DNA of 64,000 nt from Timema cristinae (Eukaryota; Arthropoda; Insecta; Phasmatodea; Timematidae), in contig JBCFYV010009882.1 in the NCBI GenBank assembly GCA_039000515.1, positions 63,778,817 to 63,842,816 on the forward strand. Direction: 5' to 3'. The translations under genes and the position numbers were made by a program. The notes beneath the pieces were generated by a model. The model made no database searches and was not told the origin of the DNA. It worked only from the letters and a program-made list of their open reading frames with translations. Shown here one piece after another: positions 1 through 11,790 of this stretch (position 1 is the stretch's first letter; the number at the start of each line of letters is the position of its first letter).

Positions 1-1324
1 CTTGATTATTAAAATAGAAAAATGATACAAAATAGTATCTATAAACTTTTGACACACGTTCATGTCGGTAACGTTCAATACTGGAAGGCACCCTATGTGG
101 TGCCTTGGAATACCAAGACTACACTTTTGGTTAACAGCAATTTCCACTACCTGCTTTTCTATGGTGGGTCGAATGAAATTTAAAAATCTATCATTCTGTT
201 TCCATTATTTTCTATAGTACATTTTGTGAATATCTTAACTGTTTGATATTTTCTTTGACTGTTAAACAATTCATGAGCTGTATATCAGTTAAATATATTA
301 CTGTGGCAGACACCAAATAAGTGTTTGTATTTCTTAGGCCCAAAAAACTTATAAATTAATGAATGAGGGTTGGTTGGCTGTAGTGTCTGTGTTTTATAGC
401 TGATTAACTTAAGAAAAAGTATCGAAGAGTGAACACTTGAGCGTCGAGTTGTGCTTTACATTTGCTCTGATACAAAATGTATTTAAATTATTATTTTTTA
501 ATTATTTTAACCTATTAAATTAAGTTAATTTAAAAAACACTATTTATGAAACAACCCCATTTAGTTTACGAATCGACATATCTGACAGTTACAGGAAGGT
601 GCTATACTACTCTCAGTATTCATACGTCAAGTCACGAGATCTGCAACTGACAATTTTATTAGATATTATCAATTCATATAAAGTATGGAGTACTAATAAT
701 ATAGTAAAATATCAATGTTGACCAAAGTAAATAAGTTTCTATCTAACTAAAGGTGTTCTAAATTTCAATTAGTAAGCGAAACAAACTTCATTGTACTGGA
801 ATTGTATGTCGCTGAAAATAATGTTTAGGATTGTGATCAAAAAGGTTTAGGAAACACTTTTATACATGAGAGTCCTCAACGATTTCTGAGAACACACGAA
901 GCGCTACAAGTCAGATACACCCTTCCTCTAAAGCAGGCAACATAAGATGGTCATTTGAACTAAGTAGGACAGGTAGGGGAGAGGAAGGGTATATTATACA
1001 TCAATCTATTGTAAATGATGGCTTAGAAGGGATGCTTCCATAAGTGATTCTTTACTTCTTTGAGAAAAGTAGCCTTACTAATACCCTGAGCAAGCGGGGC
1101 AACAAACTCACAAGGGCGACACCGAATAATTAAAAAAAATAGTAAGTAGTGGTTATTTAATAATAAAATAAAAATATGTTAAGGTTCCTTCAATTTATGT
1201 GTATTATATTTTAAATCACCTAGGGGAAGTGGAAGTAATCACGGGAGGGTGTACATGCTGTAGATTGTAAGATCAGCAGTTTAAAAAAAAAAACACTGTA
1301 CTTTCAATATTATTTTATACACTA
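1..1324. other. AT-rich stretch, nothing recognised
   Basis: I see no long reading frame, tRNA-like box, tandem array or transposon end that I recognise here. Confidence 0.4.
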
Positions 1325-1785
1325 GATAGCTGTTGCCCGCGGCTTTGCTCGCGTGGAAGTTGATTATATACAAATACGAAAATATACATATGTCTTTACA
1401 GATTAATTTAAAATATTACGTTACGTTGATGACCATAACTTGACCTCAGATCAAAAATAATGCAAGTCCGATACAAGCTTTCACCCCCTATTCCTCCCTT
1501 ATTAAATAAAATTTCCAAAATTCCTGAAACACGTATTTATTTATTTTACGTCAATAACCGAAATACAAAATTTTGTTTATGTAACTTTCAAAATGACGGA
1601 CTTTCATACATATTATCATCCCCTATTTTGACCTCTTTGGGGTGGAATTTTCTAAAATCCTTTCTTAGTGGGTGCCTACATAACAAAATGAATATACAGT
1701 CCGAATTTCATGCTTGTAGCCTTGATAGTTTGCGCTCGGCGATGATGAATCAGTCAGTCAGGACATGTTATTTTATAAGTATAGA
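1325..1785 (+). mobile_element. 3' part of a dispersed arthropod retroelement
   Basis: The segment opens with GCCCGCGGCTTTGCTCGCGTG, continues through a stretch containing CCTCTTTGGGGTGGAATTTT and TTTCTTAGTGGGTGCCTA, and closes with GAATCAGTCAGTCAGGAC before a TATA-rich tail. This order is familiar to me as the 3' end of a high-copy non-LTR or SINE-like element in many insect genomes; that recognition is from memory. No protein is encoded in the part present. Its 3' end runs straight into the (ACAT)n tract. Confidence 0.55.
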
Positions 1786-1933
1786 TATACACATGCATAC
1801 ATACGTACATACATGCATACATACATATATACAAACATCTACATACATACACACATACATACGTACATACATGCATACATCTACATACACACATACATAC
1901 ATACATACATACATACATACATACATACATACA

Positions 1934-1969
<36 letters not shown>

Positions 1970-2152
1970 TACATACATACATACATACATGCATACATGC
2001 ATACATGCATACATGCATACATGCATACATACATGCATACATACATACATACATACATACATACATACATACATACATACATACATACATGCATATATAC
2101 ATACATACATACATACATACATACATACATACATACATACATACATACATAA
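1786..2152. repeat. (ACAT)n microsatellite, about 370 bp
   Basis: A tetranucleotide array of ACAT/GTAT units with scattered GCAT and CGTAC variants and a short TATATATATA interruption near 1965. All long reading frames across it (HTYIHTYI or CMYVCMYV repeats) are translation artefacts of a 4 bp period, which leaves all frames open. Confidence 0.95.
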
Positions 2153-2154
2153 AT

Positions 2155-4560
2155 AATCATGCCGTTCCTGTGTGGGGTTGGTAAGAAACTGTGCATATAG
2201 CTCAAAAAACAACTCTGTACTTAATCCATCCTCACTAACTTTCTCCACACTTTCATAATCCCTTGAATTCAACAACATCCTTTCACCGAGTCATAAATTG
2301 TTTTTTATTCTTAAAACTCTTAATATTTCTCCTTTAACACATTGATATACAACTGTTAGCCACGTCTTAAATGGCCTACCTCTTCCTCTTGATTAGTATA
2401 CTCTACATTCAAATATTTGCCTTGTCACTCGATCCACACTTATCCTCTCAACATGTCCAAACCAACGTAACACGATGCTTTATTACCTATTGGATTACTA
2501 TTCAAACCACACTCCTTCAGCACCCATTCACTACTGACTCTGTCCATACGTATTTTTACATATACATTTCTGAGATATCTCATTCCAACATTTATTCGCC
2601 TTTCTTTTATGTTTCTCTTGACAAACCCACGCCCCATATCCATGTAATAATGTTGGCGTTGAAACATCTGTATTTACTGCCTTATTTGCCTCTTTCGATA
2701 ATACTTCATTCTTTGCAATAGGCTTCATACATTCCAAGATGCATTAACCCGTCTGGCGATTTCACCATCGATCCTTCAATTTTTTCAAAAAACATTCTGC
2801 AAAATACACTAAATCATTTAATTGTTCTAAATTTTCCATTTATATTAAGCTGACAATCATTTCTTGATCCGTAGTTATCAAAAACCATCGCATTAGTTTG
2901 GAGATATTTATACGAGGATTCATTCTGCCAGTCGACACATTCAAACGATTTAATGCACTCTGTAAGTCACTTTCATTATTATTGATTAATACTGCATCAT
3001 CTGCATATCTCCTAAAAACTTTGCCTGGAATACTCAACAAATTAATTAGTCAAAAAGTTATACATTCACTCATGCTGCCTTTGAATTTGTACAAAAGAAC
3101 AGTGACAGCAATCTTCCAGTTATTAGAAACCAGTAAACAAATTGAACAACTCACACAATCTGGCAAATAGTATCACGTCCCTACAAAATTTAGCATTTCA
3201 CTTGTTATCCCATCTACCCCCATAGCAATGACATTTCTTAACATTTTAATAGCTTTTAACACTTTAGCCTCGTTTATTATTTTACACATCATAACATTTT
3301 CCCTATTTTCTGCCACTTTCTCTATGTTTTCGCCATATTATTGCTCAAAATACTCCCTCCATCGTTCTCTTATACTGTTTTCATCCCATATCATCTCACT
3401 ACGTTCATTCTGAATGCTATAAGTCTTTCCATGCACACCTTGTTTTGTTCTCCCTATCCACTTCCGGAACAACTTCTTATTTACTTCAAAATCATCTTGC
3501 ATTCTTTCTCCTTTTAATTTCATTTGTTCTTTACGCTTCTTTACTACTTTCTTTGCATTCATCTATTTCTCTTTGTATATATCCCACAACATCTTACAAT
3601 ATTTTTCTCTCTTCATGGAAATCTTTAGTTCGCATGGTTCTTTCCTTTATTTCACAGCTTCTTTCACCTGTTCAGTCCATCATGCATCTCTTTATAAATT
3701 TCCCACCACTGCAGATCCACACACATCTTTCGCGCACTCAAATATAGCCACTTTATTCTATTCAAGCACTTTCTATATCATTATCATTTATTTTGACATT
3801 ACATCTATGCTCTTTTAAAGTTAATTTACTGCCCATAAATATTTTATGTTGCGCTCTCAAACTTTTATCTTGCATTTTTTCCACTTTTACTCTTACTTTC
3901 ACTCTTGCGCTGCTTCCTCACAAAATTACCACCTAATTCAACTACTGAGATCACTAGGAAGTAATCCGTCCACATTCAGCTCCACGCACAGCCCTAGTAT
4001 TCTTTACTAAACTTCAAAATCTCTCATCATACACCAAAAAATCAATAATAGTTCTATAATTACCCCTTTGCCATCTTCCAAACATTCTCTCTGACCTCTA
4101 TCTTTGGGTATCCACCCATCCATTCATATCTCTTAACATTCTTTCACCTGGTTCATATTCAGTCAAGACTTAATTGAGCTCACCCCAAAATTACATTCTC
4201 ATATTCTTGTTTTCACCCTCCACCGGAGAATAATCTGCAACCAACATAGTTCTACAAATACCTATTCTCATACGTACCCATGGAAGTATATATTACACCA
4301 ACTCATACCTTCTCACAAACAGCTTAGCTGTTGGGCTTAGGATTAAACATACATCCTGACTACCCCTTAACAATTCATCCACATCTGACCGCAGTGCTAG
4401 GATATTATCACTCGTCATTAAAACATGTTTACCTTTATGCTTGGGTTCACATACTCACAAAATATCAATTTTTCTTCCAATTATTTTCTCTAACAGTTCA
4501 TTATCTTTACCAAAAACTCCTCTCACATTCCACGTACCAATTATTCATGTTCTCGCTAGC
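2155..4560 (-). pseudogene. Decayed non-LTR (LINE) retrotransposon
   Basis: Read on the minus strand, pieces of one endonuclease plus reverse-transcriptase polyprotein appear in the expected order. An endonuclease start GTWNVRG lies near 4520-4545. A block with ADYSPVEGE is near 4200-4230. A linker with KLFRKWIGRTKQG and SIRERWREYFEQ covers 3338-3562. The reverse transcriptase active-site box FRRYADDAVL is near 3000-3015. A C-terminal domain with MRYLRNVYVKIRMDRV and EWVLKECGL covers 2440-2640. The pieces lie in different frames with many stops, so the copy is dead. Upstream sequence on the element strand (about 4561-4890) looks like its 5' UTR. The 3' end borders the (ACAT)n tract. The endonuclease and C-terminal signatures fit an RTE- or jockey-like arthropod LINE; the clade is not settled. 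Confidence 0.8.
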
Positions 4561-4978
4561 TTGACAACAGCTGCCCATCCTAAATTTGATCATCAGAGGC
4601 TTATATTGTACAGATTATTTTAGTAATCAGTTTAGAGTAGACCAGGTTCCTTACTACCCTTGACCGTACCCACACCCAAGACAGTATTCAGTGCCTAGGG
4701 TAAGGATGTTGTACCGATCAGTGCTGGAACATTTTAGCCAGTATAACATAATTACAGCCCTTGTTCAATTTTAACCTGAGCACGTTTGCACTTTTCTTAC
4801 AAACCAGTAACCCTACTATAGAGAATGCCTTGCCAACCAGTGTAACGCTCGCTGCCCTTGTCTCTAGCACTAGGAGGTAAGGTGGTAGAGCCACACAACA
4901 GGAACCCTTTATTTTAATGCCATTATAAATTGATGTTTACAATTTATTGTATTTAACATTTTCTTCACCTTAATACAA

Positions 4979-6564
4979 CAAATAAATGGTACCAAACTCC
5001 ACACAGACTTTCTCTCTCTATTGTTTAAAAATGGAGATATCTACTCAAAATTCATAATGTATGTAAAACGAAATAATATACATTAGCAAACGCAAGTATA
5101 AATTGCATTATACTTATGTAAAACATTTTTTGAGTTCCAGTTTTAAATTTTATAATTTTATTTTTAAAGAATTAATGTCTTCATTTGTATGTTTGGACCA
5201 ATAAAAAAAGATCAATATTGGGTCCACAAGTGTCCACACTTCGTATTACAATTTTGACTTCCGGTTAAAATTTTCGACATTTTATTAGGTGATGCACATC
5301 TTCAGGTCATCGTATTGCTATTAAATTCCTCATTTATAAATTTTGACCAATAAAAAATGTAAATATAGACTATTGAGTCTAAAATGGAAATTAATCATTG
5401 TTGGACAAACATTTCTCCTAAGAGGTTTAAGAGAAAATAACATAAGCCTTTTGAGGGACTTACTTATATTTAATTACTCTATGGCATTAGAGAATTATTA
5501 CGTTAAAACTTAAGTAGTATCTCTTTACAACTAAGGCTCACAAAATGTATTAATATATTTACCAATATCTCAGAAACTGTTGGTTTTAGAAAAACATATT
5601 TCATATAAAAGTTTTTGTTTTTAATAGTACTACTATTTTGCAGTGATAAGTTATTTAGTATCTCAAATAGTTGTGGAGATATGAAAATATCCGCTTCTGT
5701 AAGGTACCCTGAAAATAATTTTCATGGGAAAATGAAAATAGCCAGTTTATTTATAAACTTAATCAAAGCCTGAATACCAATTTTAATCAAAATCATCAGA
5801 GCCAATTTTGAGAAAATCGATTTCTTCTCTTTTCGCCCTTTATTAAACTTCTCTTAATTTTAAGCATAAACAGACACACAGACAGACGCTATTGCAAAGT
5901 CCACTTTTTAGGATTCTGGGGTTCATGAGACGTTGACATCCATCAACATTTCAGATTAGAATTTTTTTACATTTGCAATAATTTACCTTTAGTGTTTGAA
6001 AAGTTAAAAACTATATATATTTGCATATAGCTTAAATGTTATTGGTTTTATAAAAATATATTTCGATTAAAATATTTGTATTATAAATAGATCTACATAT
6101 TGGTAATGATAAGTAATTTCATATCTCAAATAGTTTTGGAGAGATGATAAAATATGCGAATGTACGCATCAGACCGGAACCCTTAAAGTCATTTTGCCGA
6201 AATATTGAGAGTAGCCATTTTGTTTGTATTATTTACAAATGTTTTGAAATGAAATTTAATCAAAATATTTAAGGCCGATTTTGAGAAAATCGACTTTTTC
6301 TTTTTTTCCCTTAATTTTAGGGTTAGATATAGAATTACAAAGAATCCCTCGGGCAACCCTATGAAAACCCTAGATACCAAGTTTTAGCCCGATCGGTAAA
6401 ACGGTTTAAGTTATAGTTGGAGGTACAGACAGACAGACAGAAATTCAAAAACAAATTTTTCTGAATCGGGGGGTCATTAAACGTCGAGATTCAATAAAAT
6501 CTCGAGTTAGATTTTTTTTTACGATCACAATACTTTCTTTACATGTAAGATAGCGAGGAAGTAA
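4979..6564 (+). repeat. 1.6 kb dimeric dispersed repeat, copy 1
   Basis: This stretch matches 29105-30612 over nearly its full length, with many substitutions and small indels (roughly 80-85% by eye). Both copies begin around AAATAAATG and end at TTACGATCACAATACTTTCT. Inside, two related halves follow each other. Each contains an ATCTCAAATAGTT motif, a run of the form GAGAAAATCGA, an AGACAGACAG stretch, a GTCATGAGACGT-like motif and a T-rich end. No protein signature was recognised, and short reading frames inside are not longer than chance. It may be a non-autonomous element or the 3' part of a retroelement. Confidence 0.75.
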
Positions 6565-7002
6565 CAAGAAAAAACACTATAGATTTAATTTACCATTTTA
6601 TTTCATACCCAAATAATACTTTACATATTTTACTTACCAAATATTTCATAAAATATTCTAAGTTCTATATTATTTATTAATGTACCTTAAAAATATCACT
6701 ATGGATATGTTTTAAATATGTATTTTTATAGCAAGGAGGATTGAAGGGAGTATTCCCCAGGGAGAGGGTTTGGATTTAGTGTAAAGTAGCTTTCTTCTTA
6801 CCCCCGTTCCCCCTGACCAATGTTTAAATGTTTATGTTCACGACGTTGAAATTTAGTGATGTTGCAATGTCATGTGGATTGCTTTAAACAATTATACCAA
6901 CTGTCTCATACAGTGCATTTTATCTTCGAATATAATTTTCAAAAAATATGTTTTCAGTAGACATCCCTTAAGTATGTTTTCCTAAAAAAAATCAAATCTT
7001 TT
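6565..7002. other. AT-rich spacer, nothing recognised
   Basis: No reading frame, repeat unit or transposon end is visible between the dimeric repeat and the next SINE. Confidence 0.4.
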
Positions 7003-7258
7003 TCTTTAGCATTACGTCTTATTACCCATACGGGTTATACGCAAATGTGCTAATTATTCCAATGAGCTAGGGATAAGGAAGGTAGAATTTAGAGGAAGTG
7101 TACACAAATTTTGCGTGGAGGAGAAGTGGACAAACATTTATGTAAAACTACCTTAAGTAAAACCGACCAGGATTTATACCCCAATCTCCCCCACATAGGC
7201 AGACGACTGACATACTGCGAAAGTGACAAATTATTCCATGCGGCCACAGAGGCGAGTT
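7003..7258 (-). mobile_element. SINE-C (tRNA-derived), diverged copy
   Basis: On the minus strand it runs from a tRNA-like head (GGCCGCATGGAATAATTTG, then an old B box near 7170) through the shared body (TTCCTCTAAATTC-like) to the shared tail, seen on the plus strand as TTAGCATTACGTCTTATTACCC near 7005. The family has the same body and tail as SINE-A but a different, older head. No TSD could be read. Confidence 0.65.
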
Positions 7259-7989
7259 TTAATCTTGTTAATCACAATAATCATTTTTAATGTATGAATT
7301 TTAAACAAAATTCTCTAAAAATTTTCTTTTTAATATTTAAAATTTTCAAAAATAGGCAGTTTATGTGTTAGCTAATATAAAATTATTTTATTTTTGTGAA
7401 AATAGAATTACCTTCTTTTATATCATGAAAAATCTATTCCCAGAAACCTATTTTGAACAAGATTTTAAATTCCACTTTTGAAAATTTAAATGTTTAAAAA
7501 TCATCTATAAGTAAGATTACACTTAATTTATTTAATTAACCTCCATTATTACGTCCCATGTACCCCAGATATCAATTTTGAACATCTCGTTAGAACTATT
7601 TTAAAAAAAATCAAAAATGTTCAAAAATTATACATCAATAAACTACTTATTAAATTATTTTAAAATATTTTCATTTTAAAAATCTTACAGGAATTAAATT
7701 TTTACCCAAATGGTTAGTCAGTTTTAAATAATTATTTCTATTATTTAAAGTATCAGTGATCACTAAACTACCCTTTAACGAATTTTATCATAAAATTCAA
7801 TATATATTATTTCAAACACTCCCCAGATAGCCAATACATGTTAAAAATATAATTAAAAGCAATCTTTGAAAAATGCATAATTTTCCAAATATTTTGTAAA
7901 TTACCTTTAATTTAAGAGCTTAGGTCAAACTAAAAATACCCGAGACATATCCATCTAAGATTAAGCCATCAAGTTCGAACAAAATCTAT

Positions 7990-8150
7990 ATGACCGTTTC
8001 ATATCTAGCTCCAAGGACAGATAGACAGACAGACATGATGATTAGACAGAATTGTAAACTCTTCTTTTTCGTGTTCGGAGGTATATAAACGTAGATATAC
8101 ATCATAATCTTAATGTTAAAATGTTTTACGATTACAATACTTTTTTATGA
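7990..8150 (+). repeat. Third 3' end of the dimeric-repeat family
   Basis: The order GGACAGATAGACAGACAGAC, TTTTTCGTGTTCGGAGG, AAACGTAGATATACATCA and TTACGATTACAATACTTTTTT repeats the terminal module of the elements at 4979-6564 and 29105-30612. The AT-rich sequence before it (about 7260-7990) may be the rest of a diverged copy, but I could not align it by eye. Confidence 0.55.
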
Positions 8151-8476
8151 AATACAAAAATATATGAGCATAGTGGTGAAAACACTCTAATGTATGCTAT
8201 GTGGTTGAACTATTTGCAGAATTGAATATATGGCTTGTATAGACTATTAAAAAGCAAAATTATAATTTTAACCCTCCCCCCTAACCCACACCAGCTAAAA
8301 CAGCCCTGAACGTTTCTCATCCAACAATTTGTTTTACACTTAAATAGGGAGGCTAAAAAACTATCCCGGGCTTATCAGTAATAGAAGTGATCTTTGGTAT
8401 AGTCAAAACATTTTTGGGGGACTTAGGATTGACTATGTCTGGGTTACAACAGTCATAGTGGAAATATTAGCCAGTA

Positions 8477-8747
8477 CTAATGTAACGTTGCCCAGGGAAT
8501 GCCCAGATGTACTAATCGCACATCCTTTCCATGTCTCGATGAGATGAGGTGATGTTGACAGTGAGTATGAATGAGGGTGTAGAACCAGTGGGAATTCTAA
8601 AACCTCAGTCAATCCTTATTAACCTTATCCTGGAGACCTCTGAGATTATTCCCCTTTCGGGAAAACTACACATAGTCCCAGCCAGGAATCTAATCCGGGG
8701 CCCATAAACACATAACAAAGTGCACTGACCATTATACCACAGGGGCA
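8477..8747 (-). mobile_element. SINE-D (tRNA-derived, separate family)
   Basis: On the minus strand the element begins TGCCCCTGTGGTATAATGG, an A-box-like head, followed about 40 bp later by a B-box-like CCCGGATTAGATTCC. The body (CCCGAAAGGGGAATAATC and so on) and 3' end differ from SINE-A, B and C, and it lacks their CCCGAACGGG tail. The head is too diverged and too long-bodied to be a working tRNA gene. Confidence 0.55.
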
Positions 8748-9149
8748 TTTACTAAAAAAATATGACGCTATATTATAGAGGGTAGTTTTAAAGGCTAGTT
8801 AGACATTTATTCGAAGGACCAACAATATTGAGCCAAAAGTTACTTTTTGAAGAAATAAATATCTTTCTGTGTTACAGGCAAAATTTTTGTTCTCCTGCCA
8901 TCTCATACTAACTGCCCATAGTATATAAATATTTTAATCGTGTAAGTGTGGTACAGCTGAGAACAGTATAATTTATGTAAATTAAAGTAAATATACCCGA
9001 CTTTGCATGGAGGGAGGGTGAGAAATATTTTACAATATCCACTCTCAGTAACACCCGAAAGGCATTCGAACCTTACCTTCGGTAACAATCAAATCAAACA
9101 ATACTATATATATATTTCCTTTACTGATATCACTACTTGTTCGGTTCGG

Positions 9150-9339
9150 ACGCAGATAAACTAATTACTATTGTGTAATGGATTAGAAAGGTTGAATTTC
9201 AAGGACATGTACCCTCATTAACGTGGAGGGAAAGTGGAGGACAATTTAGAAAAAAAAACTTAATATACTTGACTGGTATTCGAATTCCAAGCTCTCCGTC
9301 ATCGTCAGTCCAGTATATTGTGAGAGTGAGGCCTTAAAC
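9150..9339 (-). mobile_element. SINE-C fragment lacking its tail
   Basis: The minus strand shows a tRNA-like head around 9300-9339 (TTTAAGGCCTCACTCTCACA), a worn B box and the body motif CTTTCCCTCCACGTTAATG. The usual CCCGAACGGG tail is not recognisable at the 9150 end. Confidence 0.55.
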
Positions 9340-10200
9340 CAAGGGGTGTCAAACTCGTTTTCTCCAAATGTCCACATTAAAAATTGAAAGAACTGTTGAG
9401 GCTACATTTAAAAAAATTCAATATATCACCATCTAACAAAAAAAAATTAAAAATTCTTACCAATACAAAAAAAAATCAAATCAAATAATTATAATAATTA
9501 ATGTAATCTCTATTTTTATCAGAATTATTCAACATTTTATTTGCAGATATGGTATTTAATGTTAGGCTTTTATCTTTGTGGTAACTTTACATTCATAATT
9601 GATGACAAATGAGTGTCCGTAAGCTGTAATCTTCAGGATGTTTGTCCCTTTTCATAAAAGAAAACAACTGTTCATATAACCCGCCTCGGTGGCGTAGTTG
9701 GCTAACGCGCTTGTCGTGTTGAGCTCGAATACTGAGGACGGGGAGATCGAGGTTCGAATCTCGGTCAGGTGAACTGGGGGTGGTTTTTCCTAAATGATTT
9801 TCCACTCTCCCTCCACGAAAATGCGGGTTCACTTCCTCTAATTCAACCTTCCCAATTCCTAAATCCATTAAAGTAATTAGTACTTAAAGCGTACAACCCA
9901 AATGGGTAGTTAAACGCGGTGCTAAAAAAATCTGTTCATATACTAATGTGCTTGCAAACATTTAATATATTTGGTGCACAAACTTAACAAATATTTGAAA
10001 TTTCTCTCTGGTGAGTAATGAGTTTCGGGTTGCATTATATGTTGCTTCATACAAATATCCGTGGGACAAACAGAATGTTGACATGCCTGCCATAAACAAT
10101 TCAACAACCAAATCGTATTAGACAAGACGACATCGACATATTTATCCACGTATTCACCTGTATATGTCATTAGGGTCAATTTTTTTTCCACACAGTGTAT
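9340..10200 (-). pseudogene. hAT transposase remnant (Charlie-like), interrupted by a SINE
   Basis: The minus strand carries a short peptide reading [19 protein letters not shown] just 5' to 3' across the SINE boundary. It resembles the conserved hAT C-terminal stretch that normally reads like YLCEQLFSLMK. An open minus-strand frame at 9943-10191 plausibly holds the preceding part. The remnant ends at 9340 in CAAGGGGTGTCAAACTC, close to the CAGGGGTGTCAAACTC terminus I associate with Charlie-type hAT elements. This places the 3' terminal repeat where the minus-strand gene would end. SINE-A at 9679-9931 splits it with an 11 bp TSD. The other terminus was not found. Confidence 0.6.
9679..9931 (+). 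mobile_element. SINE-A, full-length copy
   Basis: The head ACCCGCCTCGGTGGCGTAGT holds an A-box-like element and GAGGTTCGAATCTCGGTC a B box. The body contains TTTTCCACTCTCCCTCCACG and the tail reads AACCCAAATGGGTAG before CGGTGCTAAA. An exact 11 bp TSD, CTGTTCATATA, sits at 9668-9678 and 9932-9942. The insertion lies inside the hAT remnant, so it is the younger of the two. Confidence 0.92.
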
Positions 10201-10684
10201 TACTATCCACTGTGACTAATACGGAAACGACTAGGAATATAGATTTTGAAAGAATTATTCTATATTAACATGGGGGGGGGGGGAGATCAGTAAACCAAAA
10301 ATACAGCTGATCATAATTTGAACCGTGAAATCCCTATCTCCCAGTATTGACGAGCCCAATATTGGTCATGTTATCAACTGATATGGATAAGACTGGCGGT
10401 AACATTTCGCTCTAATCATAACTGTGGACTTACCTAGGTGTGTGAAAATGTGAAGAGCAAGCCCTGCAAGCAGCCAGCTCGTCATGATGGCGACTGTTAA
10501 TCTTAGTAATTGAAATGAAAAGTTGTGTACGTATGCACTGCAACAATGTCATAATGAGATCAGGGGTGACCTAGCAAAGGTCAGGTTAGGTCACAACTAA
10601 CACCCTACTCAGCTTTTTGTAATGATAACAGCGTGAAATTGTGTAATTACTCTATTTGAGAAGTAGATTAGCCTTTCAAGTATC
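10201..10684. other. Spacer, nothing recognised
   Basis: It holds an 11-base G run near 10271 but no gene or repeat that I recognise. The missing end of the hAT remnant could lie here. Confidence 0.35.
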
Positions 10685-11790
10685 TCAGTGAGTAATAAGG
10701 TAATACACACTTTAAAGGACTATGCTTATGTCTAGTTTGGCATGACCCTCAATAACAGGAAGGTAATTAACTTTGGTGGCCGCATGGTCTAAGGCACTAC
10801 TCTCACAGTAGACTGGCTGGCGATGACAGGGAGATCAGGGTTTTTATCCCGGTTGGGTGCACACGGTGCTTTTCCTAAACGGTTTTATCTCTACTTCCAC
10901 GCAAATGCGGATGCACTTCCTATAAATTCAACCTTCCTCATACCTAACACATATGCATAGTCTTATAATTCGAACGGGCAGTAAGACGTGGTGCTAAACA
11001 AAATAGTAAGATAGAGCACAGTTTTGAAGGACTATGTTTATAATTTTTTGGCCATGCCCCTCAATTAACAGAAAGTTGGAGCACAGCTTTGAGGGACTAT
11101 ACTAATGTATGGCTAACCATGCTTCTCAGTTTATAGGAAGGTAAAACACAACTTTGAGGAACTACACTTATGACTTATGACTAGCTAGCCATGACCCTCA
11201 GTTGCCTTGAGGGACAAAGATAATGTCTTGTTAGCCGTGCTTCTACGATAACAGGAAGGAAGAACACAGCTTTAAGGGACCATGCATATGACTGGCTAAC
11301 TATGTCTCTCATTTAATAGGAAGGTGTAATACAGCTTCAAGGGACTTTACTTATGTCTGTGTTACCATGTCCCTCAGTTAATAGGAAGCTATAAAAAAAG
11401 CTTTGATGGAATATACTTATATCTGGCTAGCCATGTTATTCGTTTAATAGGAAAGTAGAACACAGGTATGATGGAATATACTTATGTATGGCAAGCCATA
11501 CCCCTCCGTTAATATGAAGGAAGACACAGCTTTAAAGGACTATGCTAATGGATTGCTAGCCATGATTCTCAAGTAATAAGAAGGTATAACGCAGCTTTGA
11601 GGGATATTTATTTATGACTAACCATGTCAGTCAGTTAATAATAAGATATAACTCCTCTTTGAAGGAATATGCTCATGTCTGAATTGCCATGCCCCTCAGT
11701 TAGAAACATAACACATATTTGAGGGGCTATTCTTATGTTTTAGTAGCCATGTCCCTCAATTAATAGGATGGTAAACACATTTTAAAAATA
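10685..11790 (+). repeat. Degenerate ~62 bp minisatellite, about 13 units
   Basis: Units follow the pattern AACACAGCTTTGAGGGACTA, then CTTATGTCTGGCTAGCCATG, then CCCTCAGTTAATAGGAAGGT, with lengths of about 52-68 bp. One unit (about 10700-10770) lies before a SINE-C insertion and about twelve follow it, up to TAATAGGATGGTAA near 11780. Identity between neighbouring units is moderate, so the array is old. No reading frame runs through it. Confidence 0.85.
10771..11007 (+). mobile_element. SINE-C inserted in the 62 bp minisatellite
   Basis: The head TTGGTGGCCGCATGGTCTAA and the B-box-like GGGTTTTTATCCCGG are followed by the body CCACGCAAATGCGGATGC and the tail TTCGAACGGGCAGTAAGACG, then GTGCTAAA. 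It separates the first minisatellite unit from the rest. I could not read a clean TSD. Confidence 0.8.

Noticed and set aside
1460..2278. Long open frames on both strands (HTYI and CMYV repeats), including a 230-codon one
   Set aside because: They run through (ACAT)n; a 4 bp period without stop triplets leaves all frames open. No promoter or domain is present.
2371..3818. Plus-strand frames of 60-116 codons
   Set aside because: They lie opposite the LINE blocks, whose minus-strand translations carry recognisable motifs.
9690..9780. Possible tRNA gene (A and B boxes)
   Set aside because: The boxes belong to SINE-A, which continues into a body and tail and is bracketed by an 11 bp TSD. The same applies to the heads of SINE-B, C and D.
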